A stretch of 64,000 nt of DNA, taken from NCBI GenBank assembly GCA_033980235.1, contig CM067075.1, forward strand, positions 25,863,061 to 25,927,060, in the 5' to 3' direction. The notes under the pieces are model-generated. The model did not search any database, was not told the DNA's origin, and worked only from the letters and a program-made list of their open reading frames with translations. Source of the stretch: Diadema setosum. Lineage: Eukaryota; Echinodermata; Echinoidea; Diadematoida; Diadematidae. The translations under genes were made by a program, and so were the position numbers. Shown here piece by piece: positions 33,837 to 45,904 of the stretch (its first letter is position 1; each line of letters starts with the position of its first letter).

Positions 33837-35113
33837 TAGATCTATAATAACACTCACCGACTAAAGAACACGCTTACCAATGACAATAAAAAGAGTGTTT
33901 TATACACTAGTACTACCTAGTAGAATCCCCCTAATTACTAATAATAATGATAGACAAGGTCTAACGATACAGCCACACTTGTATGTGGTTGAATCCATGC
34001 TGGCCTGAACTGGATATATACAGCCACACCCGTGTGAGTGTACTGTGACTGTATGTATGTGGCCAGCTTGGTTCAGCCAGATCAACACGTAATGCAATTC
34101 GTACAGAGCTACTAACTATACACAGCCCAGTCGCTGTACTGTAGATACGTAGTTTTCGCACAGCGTAACAGCATCTGGTTGTTGGGCTACAGAGCTACCA
34201 AGTCTCATGCATTTAGGGTCCATCTCACGATCTCATGCATGGCACCCATTTTTCTTACTCATTGGGACCATAAAGGATTAAATTGATAGTTGCAATCGAA
34301 GGTATATTTCCCTTTTTTTTCTTTCAAAATAAGTAAAAAAAATAGTCACTTATGTATGCACCAGATTGCACCATTAAGAGCTAAAAATTGAAAAAGCTCC
34401 CTACCGTGGGATGGGGGAGGTGTAGATTTAAAGGTCATGCTTACATGTATTTTAATGTCTGCAGTATGCTGGGGAAGATCATTCCAGAGGTTCACAACTT
34501 CTTGGAAAAGGGATTCTGTATGTGGTGCTGATGAGTATCAAAACATAGCTAACATGTTATCATAGGTATGTTCACCTACTTCTTATGCATTTCCTCTGAA
34601 GATAATCTCCTCGTAGTCCCATAGTCATTTTTTTTTTTTTTTTTGGGGGGGGGGGGACTTACGGTATAGAGAAAAGAAGTGTAGTCCAAAGGCCAACTAC
34701 ACTCCACAAGATACTCAATGCAGAGCTGGATCTCCCACTAGAAAAATAACTCCAGAGGAAAAGTTTAAGAAGTAGGCAAAGACATTACAAGCAGTTAGCT
34801 GTGTTTCCCTGCTCGCAAACACCATTTACAGAATCCTTCCCAGAAGCTGTTAAAGTCTGCAGAGTGATCTCCCCTAGAATAGTGTGGACATCTAAGGCCA
34901 GCATGTCCTTTAAATCTGCATCCTAAAAATTAATTCAAAATAATTCATCCCCAAGTTAAACTTCCAGTCATAGTTCCTAGAGCACCATTCAGAAGTGACA
35001 AACAAACACGAGGTACAAGGTTTGCTATGTGGAGTGTGATGTACATGTCAGGGGACAGAATTTTGTGTTGAGAAAGTGTACATTGTATTACATTGCACAG
35101 GCTTGGTGTGCCT
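33837..35113. other. Non-coding stretch in the Mutator-like locus
   Basis: No exon recognised. Contains a T16-G12 run at about 34629-34656 and short palindromic GTGTGAGTG blocks near 34030. Confidence 0.35.
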
Positions 35114-35476
35114 AACACTGCGTTCACATTGTCCCCCGCGCCGCGGGGAAAGTCCCGAGCTGTGGGACTTTCTCCTCAAAAACCATAATGTGAACGCTCG
35201 CTGGGACTTGTCCCCTCGTCCCCGCGAAGCAAGTCGGGTACGGGGACAAGATTTGGAGGGGAGAGTGACCTTGGTGCGCAATTGATAGCGTCCAGCTGTG
35301 GTCATCAAATGTGCGCATGCGCTATACCTGGATTCAAGTGGCAGAGCTCGCTCCAAGCCCCAAAATGCCCCCACAGCTCGGGGACGGATGAGATACCAAT
35401 GTGAACGGTCAGTCGTAAAAAAGATAAGATCTCTTGTGGCTGTCCCCGCGTCGCGGGGACCAATGTGAACGCGGGG
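35114..35476. repeat. CG-rich inverted-repeat MITE, GCGTTCACATTG family
   Basis: GCGTTCACATTG(T/G)(T/C)CCC on the left is mirrored by GGGACCAATGTGAACGC on the right. The interior is CG-rich (CCGCGCCGCGGGGA, GTCCCCGCG blocks), with an inner inverted copy AATGTGAACG at 35188. Non-coding. Confidence 0.75.
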
Positions 35477-36403
35477 TATAGGGTTTAATCCAGAGTCCCA
35501 CAGTACAGGGAAACAAACACTCTGTTGTTTTTGGAGAGAGATAGGAACTGGCTAGTGGCAGCACAGAGTTCTGGGGTTGCCATCCCATGCTACTAATCCC
35601 CCAGCTAGTTTCACTTCACCATTTTGGGGCATGTGTACTTGCACATGTTAAAATATAGTTCTGTTGGTTGATTAATGCTGAGGTTTAGATGCTATGGGAG
35701 AGAAAGAAATGAGTATGTGCTTTGCAAATTACAGTTGAGGTTATACAGTATATGAAAATAATAACCAGGAATATAATTTATACAGAAAGGAGGAGTGATA
35801 CTTTTGTGAGTGATCAGTCACAGAAAGTGCCGAGCCAACCAGTTTTGGTGGTCTGGGGCATTGCACCTTGCTCTGCAGAGAGGGGGAGAGGCAATCACAG
35901 GTCACTGGAGGAAATCTGCTGATAATTTCTGTTGTGTATCAGCAGTGAGGAGACAGCTTATCTTACGAGGCTGATAGCTGTTGTGACCTGTTTGGAAGAC
36001 GAGTGGCGTTTGACTTTGGGGTTTCTTTTTTTTTTTGTTTCTGTTTTAATACTTTGGTAATAAACTCACATATCACTGCAGATCAACTAGTCCGCTCATT
36101 AATTTATGAGTACTCCCCGGGTATCTAAACCAACCCACCCCTAGGGCACATCCCAGCTCCCCATCCCCCGACATACACCGTGTGTCTTGTGGCTACAGTG
36201 GTACCGGTATCCCAACCTCTCCTCTCACAGTGTAGTCACATGCGTATGGCTGTATCAAGCGACTTGGGTCATTTATACAACCATGCACATGTCTGGATGG
36301 GAAAGACACATTCATCATATAGCTGTATTCACTACCTTTCTGTTCTTGTAGTTGTATCTTGACCAACTCTTCAGTCATGTGATGCAGAGATCCAAAGTCT
36401 ACT

Positions 36404-36577
36404 AAGTTACAAGAACACAGTTATAACGAAATTCTGGTTACAACAAAGCAAAAAGTCCGGCTGCAACAGTATCCACTCAATGTTTTTTATGGCTTATTTG
36501 ATCAGTTATAGCAAAATTTCGATATAACGAAATAAAACTGCCAGTTCCAAGGACTTTGTTATAATGGGAGTCCACTG
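36404..36577. repeat. MITE, CAGTGGACTCCC family, near full-length
   Basis: The right half is intact (TTTCGATATAACGAAATAAA ACTGCCAGTTCC, ATAATGGGAGTCCACTG); the left end is slightly truncated before AACACAGTTATAACGAAATT. Confidence 0.75.
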
Positions 36578-36716
36578 AAATGGTACTGTACTATGTACTA
36601 CTAGAATAATAACTCATAGAATCTGAAATGAACAGATAGGCCAATTTGTTAGTTCTAGATACTCTAAACTGTTAAGAGTTTGATATCCTGATCATGTTCT
36701 GCTTTAATAATTGCAG

Positions 36717-37006
36717 GCATTCTGCAGATTGCCGAGGCTGACGGGCAACGGAGCGGACTCTGCAGTACGCTCGTCCTCAACTGCTCAAAGTGCAAGGCAG
36801 AGCACATCTTTAGGACATCAGAAAACATAGCAGAAGGTGCCGGGCAGTCGGCGGATGTCAACCGCCGCTCTGTGAGTGCTGCACTGAAGGTTGGGCTTGG
36901 GCGAAAGGGACTGGCCGATTTTTGTGCACTTATGGGCTTCCCTGCTCCTGTAAACAACAAGTCCTTCCAGATGCATCTCAGCAATCTGCAATCTCAGAGT
37001 AACAAG
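36717..37006 (+). CDS. Mutator-like transposase N-terminal domain, internal exon
   Basis: Acceptor TAATAATTGCAG before 36717, donor-like AAG/GTACTG after 37006; 290 bp open throughout (96 full codons). The translation shows the zinc-ribbon-like LVLNCSKCKAEHIFRTSENI, then DVNRRSVSAALKVGLGRKGL and FCALMGFPAPVNNKSFQMHL. This matches the order of the Mutator-like transposase domain found in many cnidarian, arthropod and echinoderm proteins (cysteine pair, N-R-R-S, G-x3-L-x-x-F-C, P-x-P-V). The catalytic DDE part that follows in the family is not visible downstream, so the copy is partial. Function: ancestral transposition; none is assured now. Confidence 0.65.
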
Positions 37007-37120
37007 GTACTGCCATGGGCATAGTGGAGACTTTACAATCGATATGAAGAATAGCATTTGGTATTTTGCTTTGAGCTATATTATATTTAAAGTAAATCAA
37101 GTTTTGCGTAAAATTCACAG

Positions 37121-37345
37121 TTTGTTTGTTTTTAATGTCATTGTTCTCGACAGGCAAATTGGGTATACAACTGTACTTGTGAGGCCATTTCTTGAGAACG
37201 GCAATCAAACCTGTGCACTACTGCTCTGGGGAGTTTGTTTGTTTTTAATGTCATTGTTCTCGACAGGCAAATTGGGTATACAACTGTACTTGTGAGGCCA
37301 TTTCTTGAGAACGGCAATCAAACCTGTGCACTACTGCTCTGGGGG
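37121..37345. repeat. Perfect tandem duplication of a ~112-bp unit
   Basis: Two adjacent units (37121-37233 and 37234-37345) that are essentially identical, both running from TTTGTTTGTTTTTAATGTCA to CACTACTGCTCTGGGG. Identity implies a recent event. Confidence 0.9.
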
Positions 37346-37530
37346 GTGTAGGGCAATTACCGCAGACCCTTCTGCTGACCCTAACCCTAATCCTAACCGT
37401 AATCCAAACTCTAAACCTAACCTTTACCATAATATTTACTCTACCTTATCACCAACCAGTAATTAGCCGGGGGGGGGGGGGGGGGGGGTAATTGTCTTCA
37501 GGAGGTAAAATTGCCTTGATACGGCACTGT
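37346..37530. repeat. Inverted-repeat element with telomere-like interior
   Basis: GGGCAATTACCGCAGACCCT and the mirrored GGTAATTGTCTTCAGGAGG/AAATTGCC bracket CCCTAACCCTAATCCTAACC and decaying variants, followed by a G20 run at 37468-37487. Confidence 0.65.
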
Positions 37531-38389
37531 AAAGTGTACTATAGATGAATAACTACATGTACAGAATGACCTCTCTGAAGTCTTTGAAAAATGCAAAATT
37601 ACAGAGAGATTCAACTTTCTCCAAAAAAAAAAAAAACCAGGATGGGGGAAAGAAGAAAATGGAGGAAGCCATGTCATATACGCTTAGCTTGAAGTCGATG
37701 GGATGATGTTGAAAGGAGAAAAAGAAAAAATCTTCCACCTTTTCACACATTCTCATCAAAAGACAGGTGTCACATACATTTAAAGCAAATAAAACAGAAT
37801 TTTCACACTCACAGGTATCTGATCATACAGAATGCAGACACATTCTACTGCTTGAAATATTCTCTGTATCTTATTATGAGATATGCTGCCAATTCTTGTT
37901 GCTATACATACAGTCAGAAAGTGAAGTTATGATAATAACATGCTGCATGAGTATAGTTCTAAAGCAGAACTATCTTAATGTAAATCACATAACATATCAA
38001 TGATACAATAATTTTCCATGCACTTTATTTCCGTACAGCAGACCGACATTCCATCAATGAACGGTGCAACAGAGTGTGGTGTCCAGGATCCAGGAGGAGG
38101 TTGTGGGGGAGAACCTTTGTAGGTGGTTCTGGATTTCTCAGCCTTGTGACAGACTTGACGTCTAATCATTGCATACTTGCCAACATTTTCATTTGAAAAA
38201 GCGGTAGAATCCAGGATGCCTATGCGAGCAGCACTAGCTTGAATGCTAATAAAATCTTTCAAAAGTGGTAGTCTACCGCCAAATGCGGTAGAGTTGGCAA
38301 GTATGTCATTGAGTTAAGTGGATGTGGGAGATGCTCTATACAGCGATTGCTCCGTAGGGAGTAAGGCAAAGCTGCAAACTACAATGTTA
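37531..38389. other. Gene-free stretch
   Basis: An acceptor-like TTCCGTACAG at 38030-38039 followed by a 27-codon frame was considered as a downstream Mutator exon, but it shows no family similarity. Confidence 0.35.
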
Positions 38390-38558
38390 TACAAATGATG
38401 CACAGAATAGAGTGTGTTAGTGAAGGTGCGGCGCGCTCGAGAGTATTGACAATGGTGCGACATGCACGAGGCGCAGCCGAGTGCATGTTTGCAACCGTTG
38501 TCAATACTCGAGAGTGCGCCGCACCTTCACTAACGCCACGAAATAATCCTGTGCATCA
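38390..38558. repeat. Hairpin MITE, AATGATGCACAG ends, CG-rich arms
   Basis: AATGATGCACAG...TTAGTGAAGGTGCGGCGC and GAGAGTATTGACAA are mirrored at 38500-38558. The spacer near 38465 (GCATGCACGAGG...) is short. The arms are about 70-80 bp. Confidence 0.8.
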
Positions 38559-39309
38559 TTTGTTTTTATAAAATGGGTCGAAAACTAACAGCATTATTCA
38601 CATACCTTTGTGGGTCAATACCAGTCAGCTACATGTAGCACTCCCTCAAAAGTCAAGATGTCCGAAGATGTTCGTCCCAAACATTTATGCACGTCGCACT
38701 CGGAAATCCCGCACATAAGTACTGTACGTACGTATAAGAGTATACGTACGCCACGTACTGTTATGCACAAGAAAGGCCGCCGGCTGTTGTGGCAGCCCGC
38801 GGCCCGAACTAGAAGTTGTTTTCAGGATTGACAGCGCGTATAGTAGCGCGTGACGCACTTGTAACAACTGATTGAGTGCGCACTGCTAGTGTAAACATTG
38901 TGACGTACGTCAGGCCAGGGAGGTGGAAGAGAGACTCTTTTTAGTGCATACCTGAAGAAATTAATGCACGCACACGTGACTCATTTCAGCGCTTCCAATT
39001 GGCTACATTCTTGAACCCATTTTATAAAATGTCTTTATGACAGTATTTACATGGCATGTATTCTTCCTCGTCAGAGACATATTTTGCTTTATTATGAAAG
39101 GGATGCTTTTTTTTTTTTTACAGGAAATTTCATGGAGTATGTTTGACAAATTATTTTTGCCTTCCAAGCGTGTTTTGTAATGCAGTGTATCAGTTTGTTT
39201 TTGTTTGTACAGGTTGGTACAAAAAATGGAAGGGGGGGTGGTGTTAGGATAAGTAAGGAAGAAACATTTAGAAGTGATGGGTTGTGAAAGGGGTGCATGC
39301 GGGTGGATA
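38559..39309. other. Gene-free stretch bounded by ATAAAATGGGT inverted pair
   Basis: ATAAAATGGGT at about 38569 is mirrored by ACCCATTTTAT at about 39016, possibly the ends of an older element that hosts CG-rich sequence. No gene recognised. Confidence 0.35.
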
Positions 39310-39553
39310 TACTGTACACGCCATATATTTTGCGAGTCTAAATTCTTGCAAATCGGGAATTCCCAACGATTTCGCGAGTGGTTAAATTTGCGATCGTGGA
39401 GTCTTGTTCTGAATGGAGAAATGTACACGCGCACATCACATCCGCATCGGGATCAGAGTCAATATTTTCGTGTGTCTTTAATTTTGCAAATAGCACCAGA
39501 CTCTCGAAATTCGCGGAAATAAAAACCTCACGAAATATTTGGCGTATACAGTA
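39310..39553. repeat. MITE, TACTGTATACGCC family, copy 3
   Basis: TACTGTACACGCCATATATT to GGCGTATACAGTA, 244 bp. Shares ATGTACACGCG(C/T)AC and GATCAGAGTC with the copy at 33588, so these two are closer to each other than to 13550. Confidence 0.85.
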
Positions 39554-40435
39554 GTAGACTATAATGTATGTTGGATAGATGGAAGAAGAGGTAACAGCTA
39601 GAACAATTTGGGAATGGATGGAAATTCATGACCAGATCTAAGCACATGAATCCAATAATCCAAGGTAAAACAATTTTTTCTTATTCTTGTCTTCATTTTC
39701 TGTCTTCATAGCATTATAATTTGAATTTGCTTTTCTTTTTTTCAAATACCTTATAAAGCATCAGGTGCCTTTTTTGCCACACGCTGTAATTCATATAATA
39801 CATTGTGTATCTCAGAATTTATGATAATACATGTACACCCGTATGTACAATCGTACAAGCATTACAAAATCCTTCTTGCATCTGAGATACGTATTTTGTC
39901 TTTAAAAAATAGTTGATGATTTATTGCTTTGCTTTTTTGGGACTGTCCTCTCATTAAAATGTCTTCATCTACCTAGGCATACAAGCTGTGAGCATGTAAG
40001 TGAGGTATTTACTCTGCAGTAGAATCAGTCTCTTGCAGAATGACGACAATTTGTCACATGCTTATAGGGCAATACAGACGTTGAGTTCTTGTAAAAAGTA
40101 CAGTTGAACCTCTCATATCCGGACAAGTCGGGACCGGGGCTCATCCGGATAAGGGATTTGGCCGGATACGGGAGACTCAATGCTTTATACATGTACATAC
40201 ATACACATGTACTGATGTAGCCCATTGTAGTACCACATGTAGTAATGTGTATACTGCAACCTTTTCATTGTTACATTTGGGGATGTTTGGGGATGTTAAA
40301 ATGTCTGAGGGTAAGCAATTTGGAAGGAAATTTGATGTAATGTATGTTAATCATGTTGGAAGTAATATGTAATTCATGTGTGTTTGTGTAGGAGTTCTCA
40401 AGGAGTTGGGCAAAATCACGGCGAGTACAGTACAG
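39554..40435. other. Gene-free stretch with a solo pogo-like terminus
   Basis: At 40100-40190, ACAGTTGAACCTCTCATATC CGG followed by CATCCGGATAAGG and GGCCGGATAC resembles one end of a pogo/Tigger-like MITE (CAGT...CCTC). No matching opposite end was found. Confidence 0.4.
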
Positions 40436-40580
40436 TACAGTGGACTCCCGCTATAACAAAGTCCTCAAGACTGGCAGTTTTCTTTCGTTAGATCACAATT
40501 TTGTTAAAACCAAACAAAATTAACAATGAAAAAACATAGAACAGATAATTTTGTGTTGGCTATAATGGGAGTACACTGTA
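40436..40580. repeat. MITE, CAGTGGACTCCC family
   Basis: TACAGTGGACTCCCGCTATAAC to ATAATGGGAGTACACTGTA; internally deleted compared with the 185-195 bp copies. Confidence 0.8.
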
Positions 40581-41462
40581 TAAGGGAACCTTGTGATAAT
40601 GAGCTGCTTGAGACCACTTAAATTCTTGTTGAATCATAGATAACAACAAATATTAAAGGAAAGGGACTTGCAAAATTACCTCATATGGGGGTATACCACT
40701 GTATCCTAACCTCGTTATAACAAGGTGACATTGTATTATGTAATCCATGTTCAGTGTAATTAATTGCTTACTCAGCTCAACAACTTATCATGCTGTCTTC
40801 CAATAAATATCTGTGAATATTATGAAAAAGCAAGTTTTAATTTCTCTTTATTGCAGTTTTATGTGTGAATTTCATGTGCAGGTGATGGGCTGCAACAGTG
40901 TCCAAGCATTCCGAGTCTTTTTCCTCAGTAATGTCAAAACCAAAATTCAGTAGAAGTCTTTCATGCATATGATGTAACATAAAAACGATGATGATGTGCT
41001 TGTAAGTTGAGAGAAGTTGGTACACACACTTGATCAATTTTTACGGACACTTCGTGAATCAAGATGCTATAGCTTGCTGCTTAAAAATTTTGTTGAACAG
41101 GTAATCTTTTACAATGATACATGGAATGTTGTTTCCTCAGATTGGCTCCAAACTTGGTGTGGAATATGGCCAAATCTTGTTGGGTGGATTGACAGGAAAT
41201 TATGCTATAATTTCAACAGGAAGACCTAATTACACAGATATGTGCAAAATGAAACACGAAATAGCAATAACTACAGAAACTGCAGCATCACAATTCTCAG
41301 AGACATTGTACACTAACACGATTATAATCTGTCACAGCTTTTTACAGTTGATTGTACACAATGATTTTACTATATATCTTTTAATTTTCTTTACATACAA
41401 ATGAACTCTGCAGAGTTGTGCTCAACACAGGTATACATGTACAGTGTATTTCGGTATTTACA
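40581..41462. other. Gene-free stretch
   Basis: No gene or repeat family recognised. Confidence 0.3.
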
Positions 41463-44296
41463 TACAGTCAAACTCGGATACCTCGACGTCGGATAAGCCG
41501 AATATCACTTACCTCGGGGGCAAAATGAAAGTCCCGATTGTTCCTATGGAGTTTCCGTGTATTAAAATTCGCGTAGCTCGAACAAAGATAACTCGAAGTT
41601 CGGTTACCTCGAAGGGAAATCTAATGTCCCGATCTTAATTAACTTATTGTTTTTCCCAGCATGTTGCTCGAATCGAAATTGCAAACATCACTCGGCATCT
41701 CCGATTAAGCGCGCGTGGACAGCGAAGACATGTCACAAATGTTTTCACACTCGATTGTAAATATTCTGAGACCCAGAACAATCGCGCGCCCAAGAAGAAA
41801 TACCCGATACACAGCTGACAAGGAAAATCCCCAACACCTACCAACATACGTACATGGTATGCACATAGCACCCGTGCCAATGGAGTGCTTTACGATAGCA
41901 CTACGCGCTGCACCATCATTTGCTTTTCTTTAACCACTGTGTTTTGATTTTTGATCGAGTCATACCGTGCGCGTAGATTTCTCAACCGTCGGGGCGCACC
42001 TGCTTACGTTGACAGTTATATCTTTGCCATTAATCACGCTCCACTGCCAAAACATCAATCTCCCTCGTAGTGCCTTTTTTAAAACTATTTGTTTTTGTTT
42101 TTTTGCCTTTCACGAAGTTTACTTCCCCGAGAACGCAAGCGCTGAAACTTTTTTTTTTCCCCAGCAATGCGATTATGAAAATCTGGAAGTATAGGCCGAT
42201 CACAATGAAGAATAGAATACACAGGGCTCCGCACTTATAAGTTTTATCGGGTCACCAATATCATTGATTTTTATTTTCTAGTGGTCGAAAGTAAAATTTG
42301 GTAACAAAAAAAAAATCAGGAAAAACATTACAAAAACTAAATCGGTCCTACTAAACAGAGACAAATTAATATTAAGCATTATTGAAGTGATACAGATGCC
42401 CATGTCTAAAACAAATGAATAGATAATTCAATCATCTTACTCTGTGTTTAAAGATTTGACAAATAGCGTAGAGATTATTTAAAAAGTTAATGCCCATTAT
42501 ATTGAGGTCAAAACTTACGTTTGAAATGAGAAAATGGGAGCATTTGCTGACATTTGTTAGCATCCGACATTTGTTTTAGCATTGTAAAAAGCCGAAAGTT
42601 ACCGTTATTCATTTTTAAATGTAAAAGCAAACAACCGACATTCATTTTAGAATCTGACGGAGCTGAATACTGTCCTAATCCGTTTCCAAACGTGAAAGCA
42701 AACATCCGCTATTTGTTTTAGCATCTTACTGAGCGGATTAATACCATTAATCATTTCCAAATGTTAAAGCAACAATCTGTTATTTATTCTTGCATCGTAC
42801 GGAGCAGAATATTACCGTTATTCATTTCAAACATCCGACATATATTTCATTATCGAACGGAGCCGAATGTTACTGCTATCCACTTCCGAAAGTGAAATGA
42901 ATCATCTGACAATTATTTTATCATCGCATGGAGCCGAATGTTACTGTTTTTCATTTTTGAACGTCAAGGCAGACATCAGACATTTTGGACCATGAAACGT
43001 ATAGCTGAATGTTACTGATATTTATTTCGAAATGTACCGTAGCAAATATCCAATATTTTTTATCATCGTATGGGGCAGAATGTTACTGCTGTTCACTTCC
43101 AAACATGCCAAACGTAAAAGCAATCATTCGACATGATTATCATCTTCCGGAGCTGAATGCTATTGACATTTACTTTCGAACGTAAAAGCACACATCCGGC
43201 ATTTATTTTATCAGCGTACGGAGTTGAATATTATTGTTATTCACTTCAGAACATCAAAGCAAACATTCGACATTTATTTTAGCACCTTCCGGAGCTAAAT
43301 GTTATTGCAATTTACTTTCGAACGTAAAAGCAAACATCCAGCATTTATTTCATCATTGTCAGGAGTTGAATATTATTGTTACTCTTTTCCGGACGTCAAA
43401 GCAAACATCAAACATTAATTTTACCATTAAACGCAGCTGAATGTTACTGTTATTCATTTCGAAATTTAAAAGCAAACATCAGACAGTTATTTTAGCATCA
43501 TATGGACATGATGGAGCAGAATATTACTGCTATTTTCTTCCGAACATAAAAACGATCATCTGACATCTATTTTAGCATCTTCCGGAGCCGAATGCTATTG
43601 CTATTTACTTTCGAAAGTATAAGGAAACATCCGACATTTATTTAACCATCGTACGGAGTTGAATGTTATTGTTTTTCATTTCCGAACGTCATAGCAAAAA
43701 TTCGACATTTATTTCAGCGTCTTCCGGAGCCGAATGTTATCCTTATTCATTTCCGAACGCAAAATCAAATATCTAACATTAGTTTTAGCACCATACGGGG
43801 CTGAGTCTTATCGTTATTCATTTCCAAAAGTATGAGCAAACATCCGACATTTATTTTAGTATCATACCGAGTCGAATATTGCCGTCATTCATTTCCACAA
43901 TTAAACGCAAACCCCTGACATTTATTTTAGCATCTTACGTAGCCGATTGTTACCGCTGTTCATTTTCAAAAGTAAAGGCAAACATCCGATTTTTTTTTTT
44001 TTTTTTTTTTTTGGTGGCGCGATCAGGCCACCAAAATCTTTATTTCTGACATTTTGATTTCATTTCCGATTTTCACTCAATTCATTCATATAAAAGTTGA
44101 TTCAATTCAAATTGACAAGCATGCAAACAATCAGTAGGCACTATAACAGACACCATGTTGAACATCGATAAACGTCGAACATCGATAAACATCGGATAAG
44201 TCGAAGAAAATTCGACGTACGCGTACCTCGAAATTCGCGTACGTCGAACCATTTTCTTCAGTCCCGACGACTTCGAGGTATCCGAGTTTGACTGTA
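41463..44296. mobile_element. 2.83-kb TA-flanked transposon enclosing a ~70-bp satellite array
   Basis: Left terminus TACAGTCAAACTCGGATACC TCGACGTCG, right terminus the imperfect complement CGACTTCGAGGTATCCGAGT TTGACTGTA. Both ends include TA. Subterminal blocks are rich in TCGA/CGAA motifs. The middle (42540-43990) is an array of about 20 degenerate ~70-bp units. No transposase. TA duplication and CAGT termini fit a pogo/Tigger-like origin (inference). Confidence 0.8.
42540..43990. repeat. Degenerate tandem satellite, ~70-bp unit, ~20 copies
   Basis: Each unit carries AAAGCAAACATC(C)GACAT, TTATTTTAGCATC, (G/C)GGAGC(C/T)GAATGTTA and TTCATTTCCGAACG, spaced about 70 bp. The units are diverged from each other, so the array is old. 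It is followed by a T23 tract at about 43990-44012. Confidence 0.85.
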
Positions 44297-45336
44297 TTCA
44301 AAAGAGAGTCTGTATAAACAGAACCAAGATTTATGAGGAATTGCTTGCAATGAGACAGTAATTGTAGCATGTTGTAAGACCCGTTTTTCACTTGAATGTA
44401 TTTCTACATTAGACCATCCCACTTGCATGTGTTTTCTTACAATGAAATCTCAGTTTATGAGGATACGTGTATCTGCATCCCCATAGAACCACACGAAAAT
44501 CACAAGTTATACATGTACTATCAAACACATGCTGTAATCATAAACCTGGATTAAAATTGACATTTCAGGTAGTTGTATGGTTACACACAATCCTTAATTG
44601 GCTCTTTTCATACATATATATATATATTCCATATATTTCTTCATATATACATATCTTTACATATTTAAAAGCGCTGAATATGAATAGTGACAATGTGATG
44701 ACTTATTTGTCATGAAGACACAATAATGTGCCACTTGCTATGTCTTCACATTAAACTCCAAAACAGAAGGATGCACACACAAGCACAACTTCTTGATTTT
44801 AGGGAATATACCGAGAATTCAATTTTATGATTAATCACAAACTATGTCATATTGTAACTCACAATCCATACTTTGAATTATATAATATTTACTCATGATC
44901 AAACATAAATGATAGTGCTATGTGACTTTCACTACATGTATGTGGCCAGCATGACTTTTTGAAAGCTTGTACATTGTTTTTTACATTTACATTTTATTAC
45001 GACTTATTGGTTGTAACAACATCCTGGCAGTAGTGATGATCTTAGCCAGTTGAGGATAGACTAATTTTGCTACAACACAAATTTCCCATAGATACCTGTC
45101 CGAGTATACTTGGGACTCCTCCTCAATGGGTTAATAAACTGAGGAACCTTGGTACAATTGTATGAAAAGGACCTACAAACAATGATAATCATCTTTTTAT
45201 ATCAGGTACAAAAATATTGGGGTACAAAAACAACAAGGAAATGATAATTATATAAAAGAGTTGGGACCTGCAACATCGCCTTGTTGAAAGGATTTTGATA
45301 TTTTGTATCCGACCTCTTTATTTTCAATGTATTTAC
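44297..45336. other. Gene-free stretch downstream of the PNKD-like gene
   Basis: Contains an (AT)n-rich patch at 44611-44650 and a decayed AGTTGAGGATAGACTAATTT block related to 46700-46790. No gene recognised. Confidence 0.35.
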
Positions 45337-45722
45337 AGAGATCATACAGTTTGGTCGACCTATTTTTAGGTTTCTAACATTTTTTGGCGAGATAATGAGA
45401 AACCTCTCATTGAATATGAAAGAGCATGTAATTCCACAAGGGATTCAATGTTTGATTTAATGAAAATTGGTTTTGAAATGGCTGAGATATCTAAAAACAG
45501 AACAATCCTACTAAAAGGTGTGACCCGCCTTTTATTAGGATTGCTTTGTTTTACTTTGTATTTGGATGTCTCAGCCATTTCAAAACAGATTTTCATCTAA
45601 TAAACTTTGAATTCCTCTTCGAGTGTTATGCTCTGTATTATTTCATAAGTAATTTCTTGGTATCTCTCAAAAAGTTAAAAGCCTAATCCAAAATCTCCAC
45701 CAATACTATACTATCCCTTTAA
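45337..45722. mobile_element. TTAA-type MITE, AAAGGGATGGTACAG family, copy 2
   Basis: Carries GATCATACAGTTTGGT, AAATTGGTTTTGAAATGGCT GAGATATC, and the right end CTATACTATCCCTTTAA. The left terminus is diverged. Lies just 3' of the last PNKD exon. Confidence 0.75.
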
Positions 45723-45855
45723 CAGAGTTTTTCTGTGCTGACATAAAAAAAAACTGACACTACTAGAACAGTAATTTTGATAGCTGGTCACCTCTCCTCT
45801 GTTCTTGTAAATGTGTGTAGAAGGCAATAAAAATCTGAAGGCAATAAAAATCTGA

Positions 45856-45875
45856 AGTGGCACAAAACTGTGCCA
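45856..45875. repeat. Perfect 20-bp hairpin just after the PNKD stop
   Basis: GTGGCACAAAACTGTGCCAC: 8-bp stem with a 4-base loop, 30 bases past the stop codon on the minus strand. An identical copy is at 46637-46656 as part of the duplicated segment. Confidence 0.85.
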
Positions 45876-45904
45876 CTGAATGGCAGAGAGTGGAACTCGA
45901 GCAA

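Noticed and set aside
37377..37430. True interstitial telomere
   Set aside because: Only two or three canonical repeats followed by decaying variants, enclosed within an inverted-repeat element; better explained as element cargo.
38037..38125. Downstream exon of the Mutator-like locus
   Set aside because: Acceptor-like sequence and a short frame ending in a stop, but the translation does not resemble the family and no junction evidence exists.
42540..43990. Possible CRISPR-like array (regular repeats)
   Set aside because: The units are contiguous, degenerate and about 70 bp long with no unique spacers, and the DNA is eukaryotic. It is a satellite.
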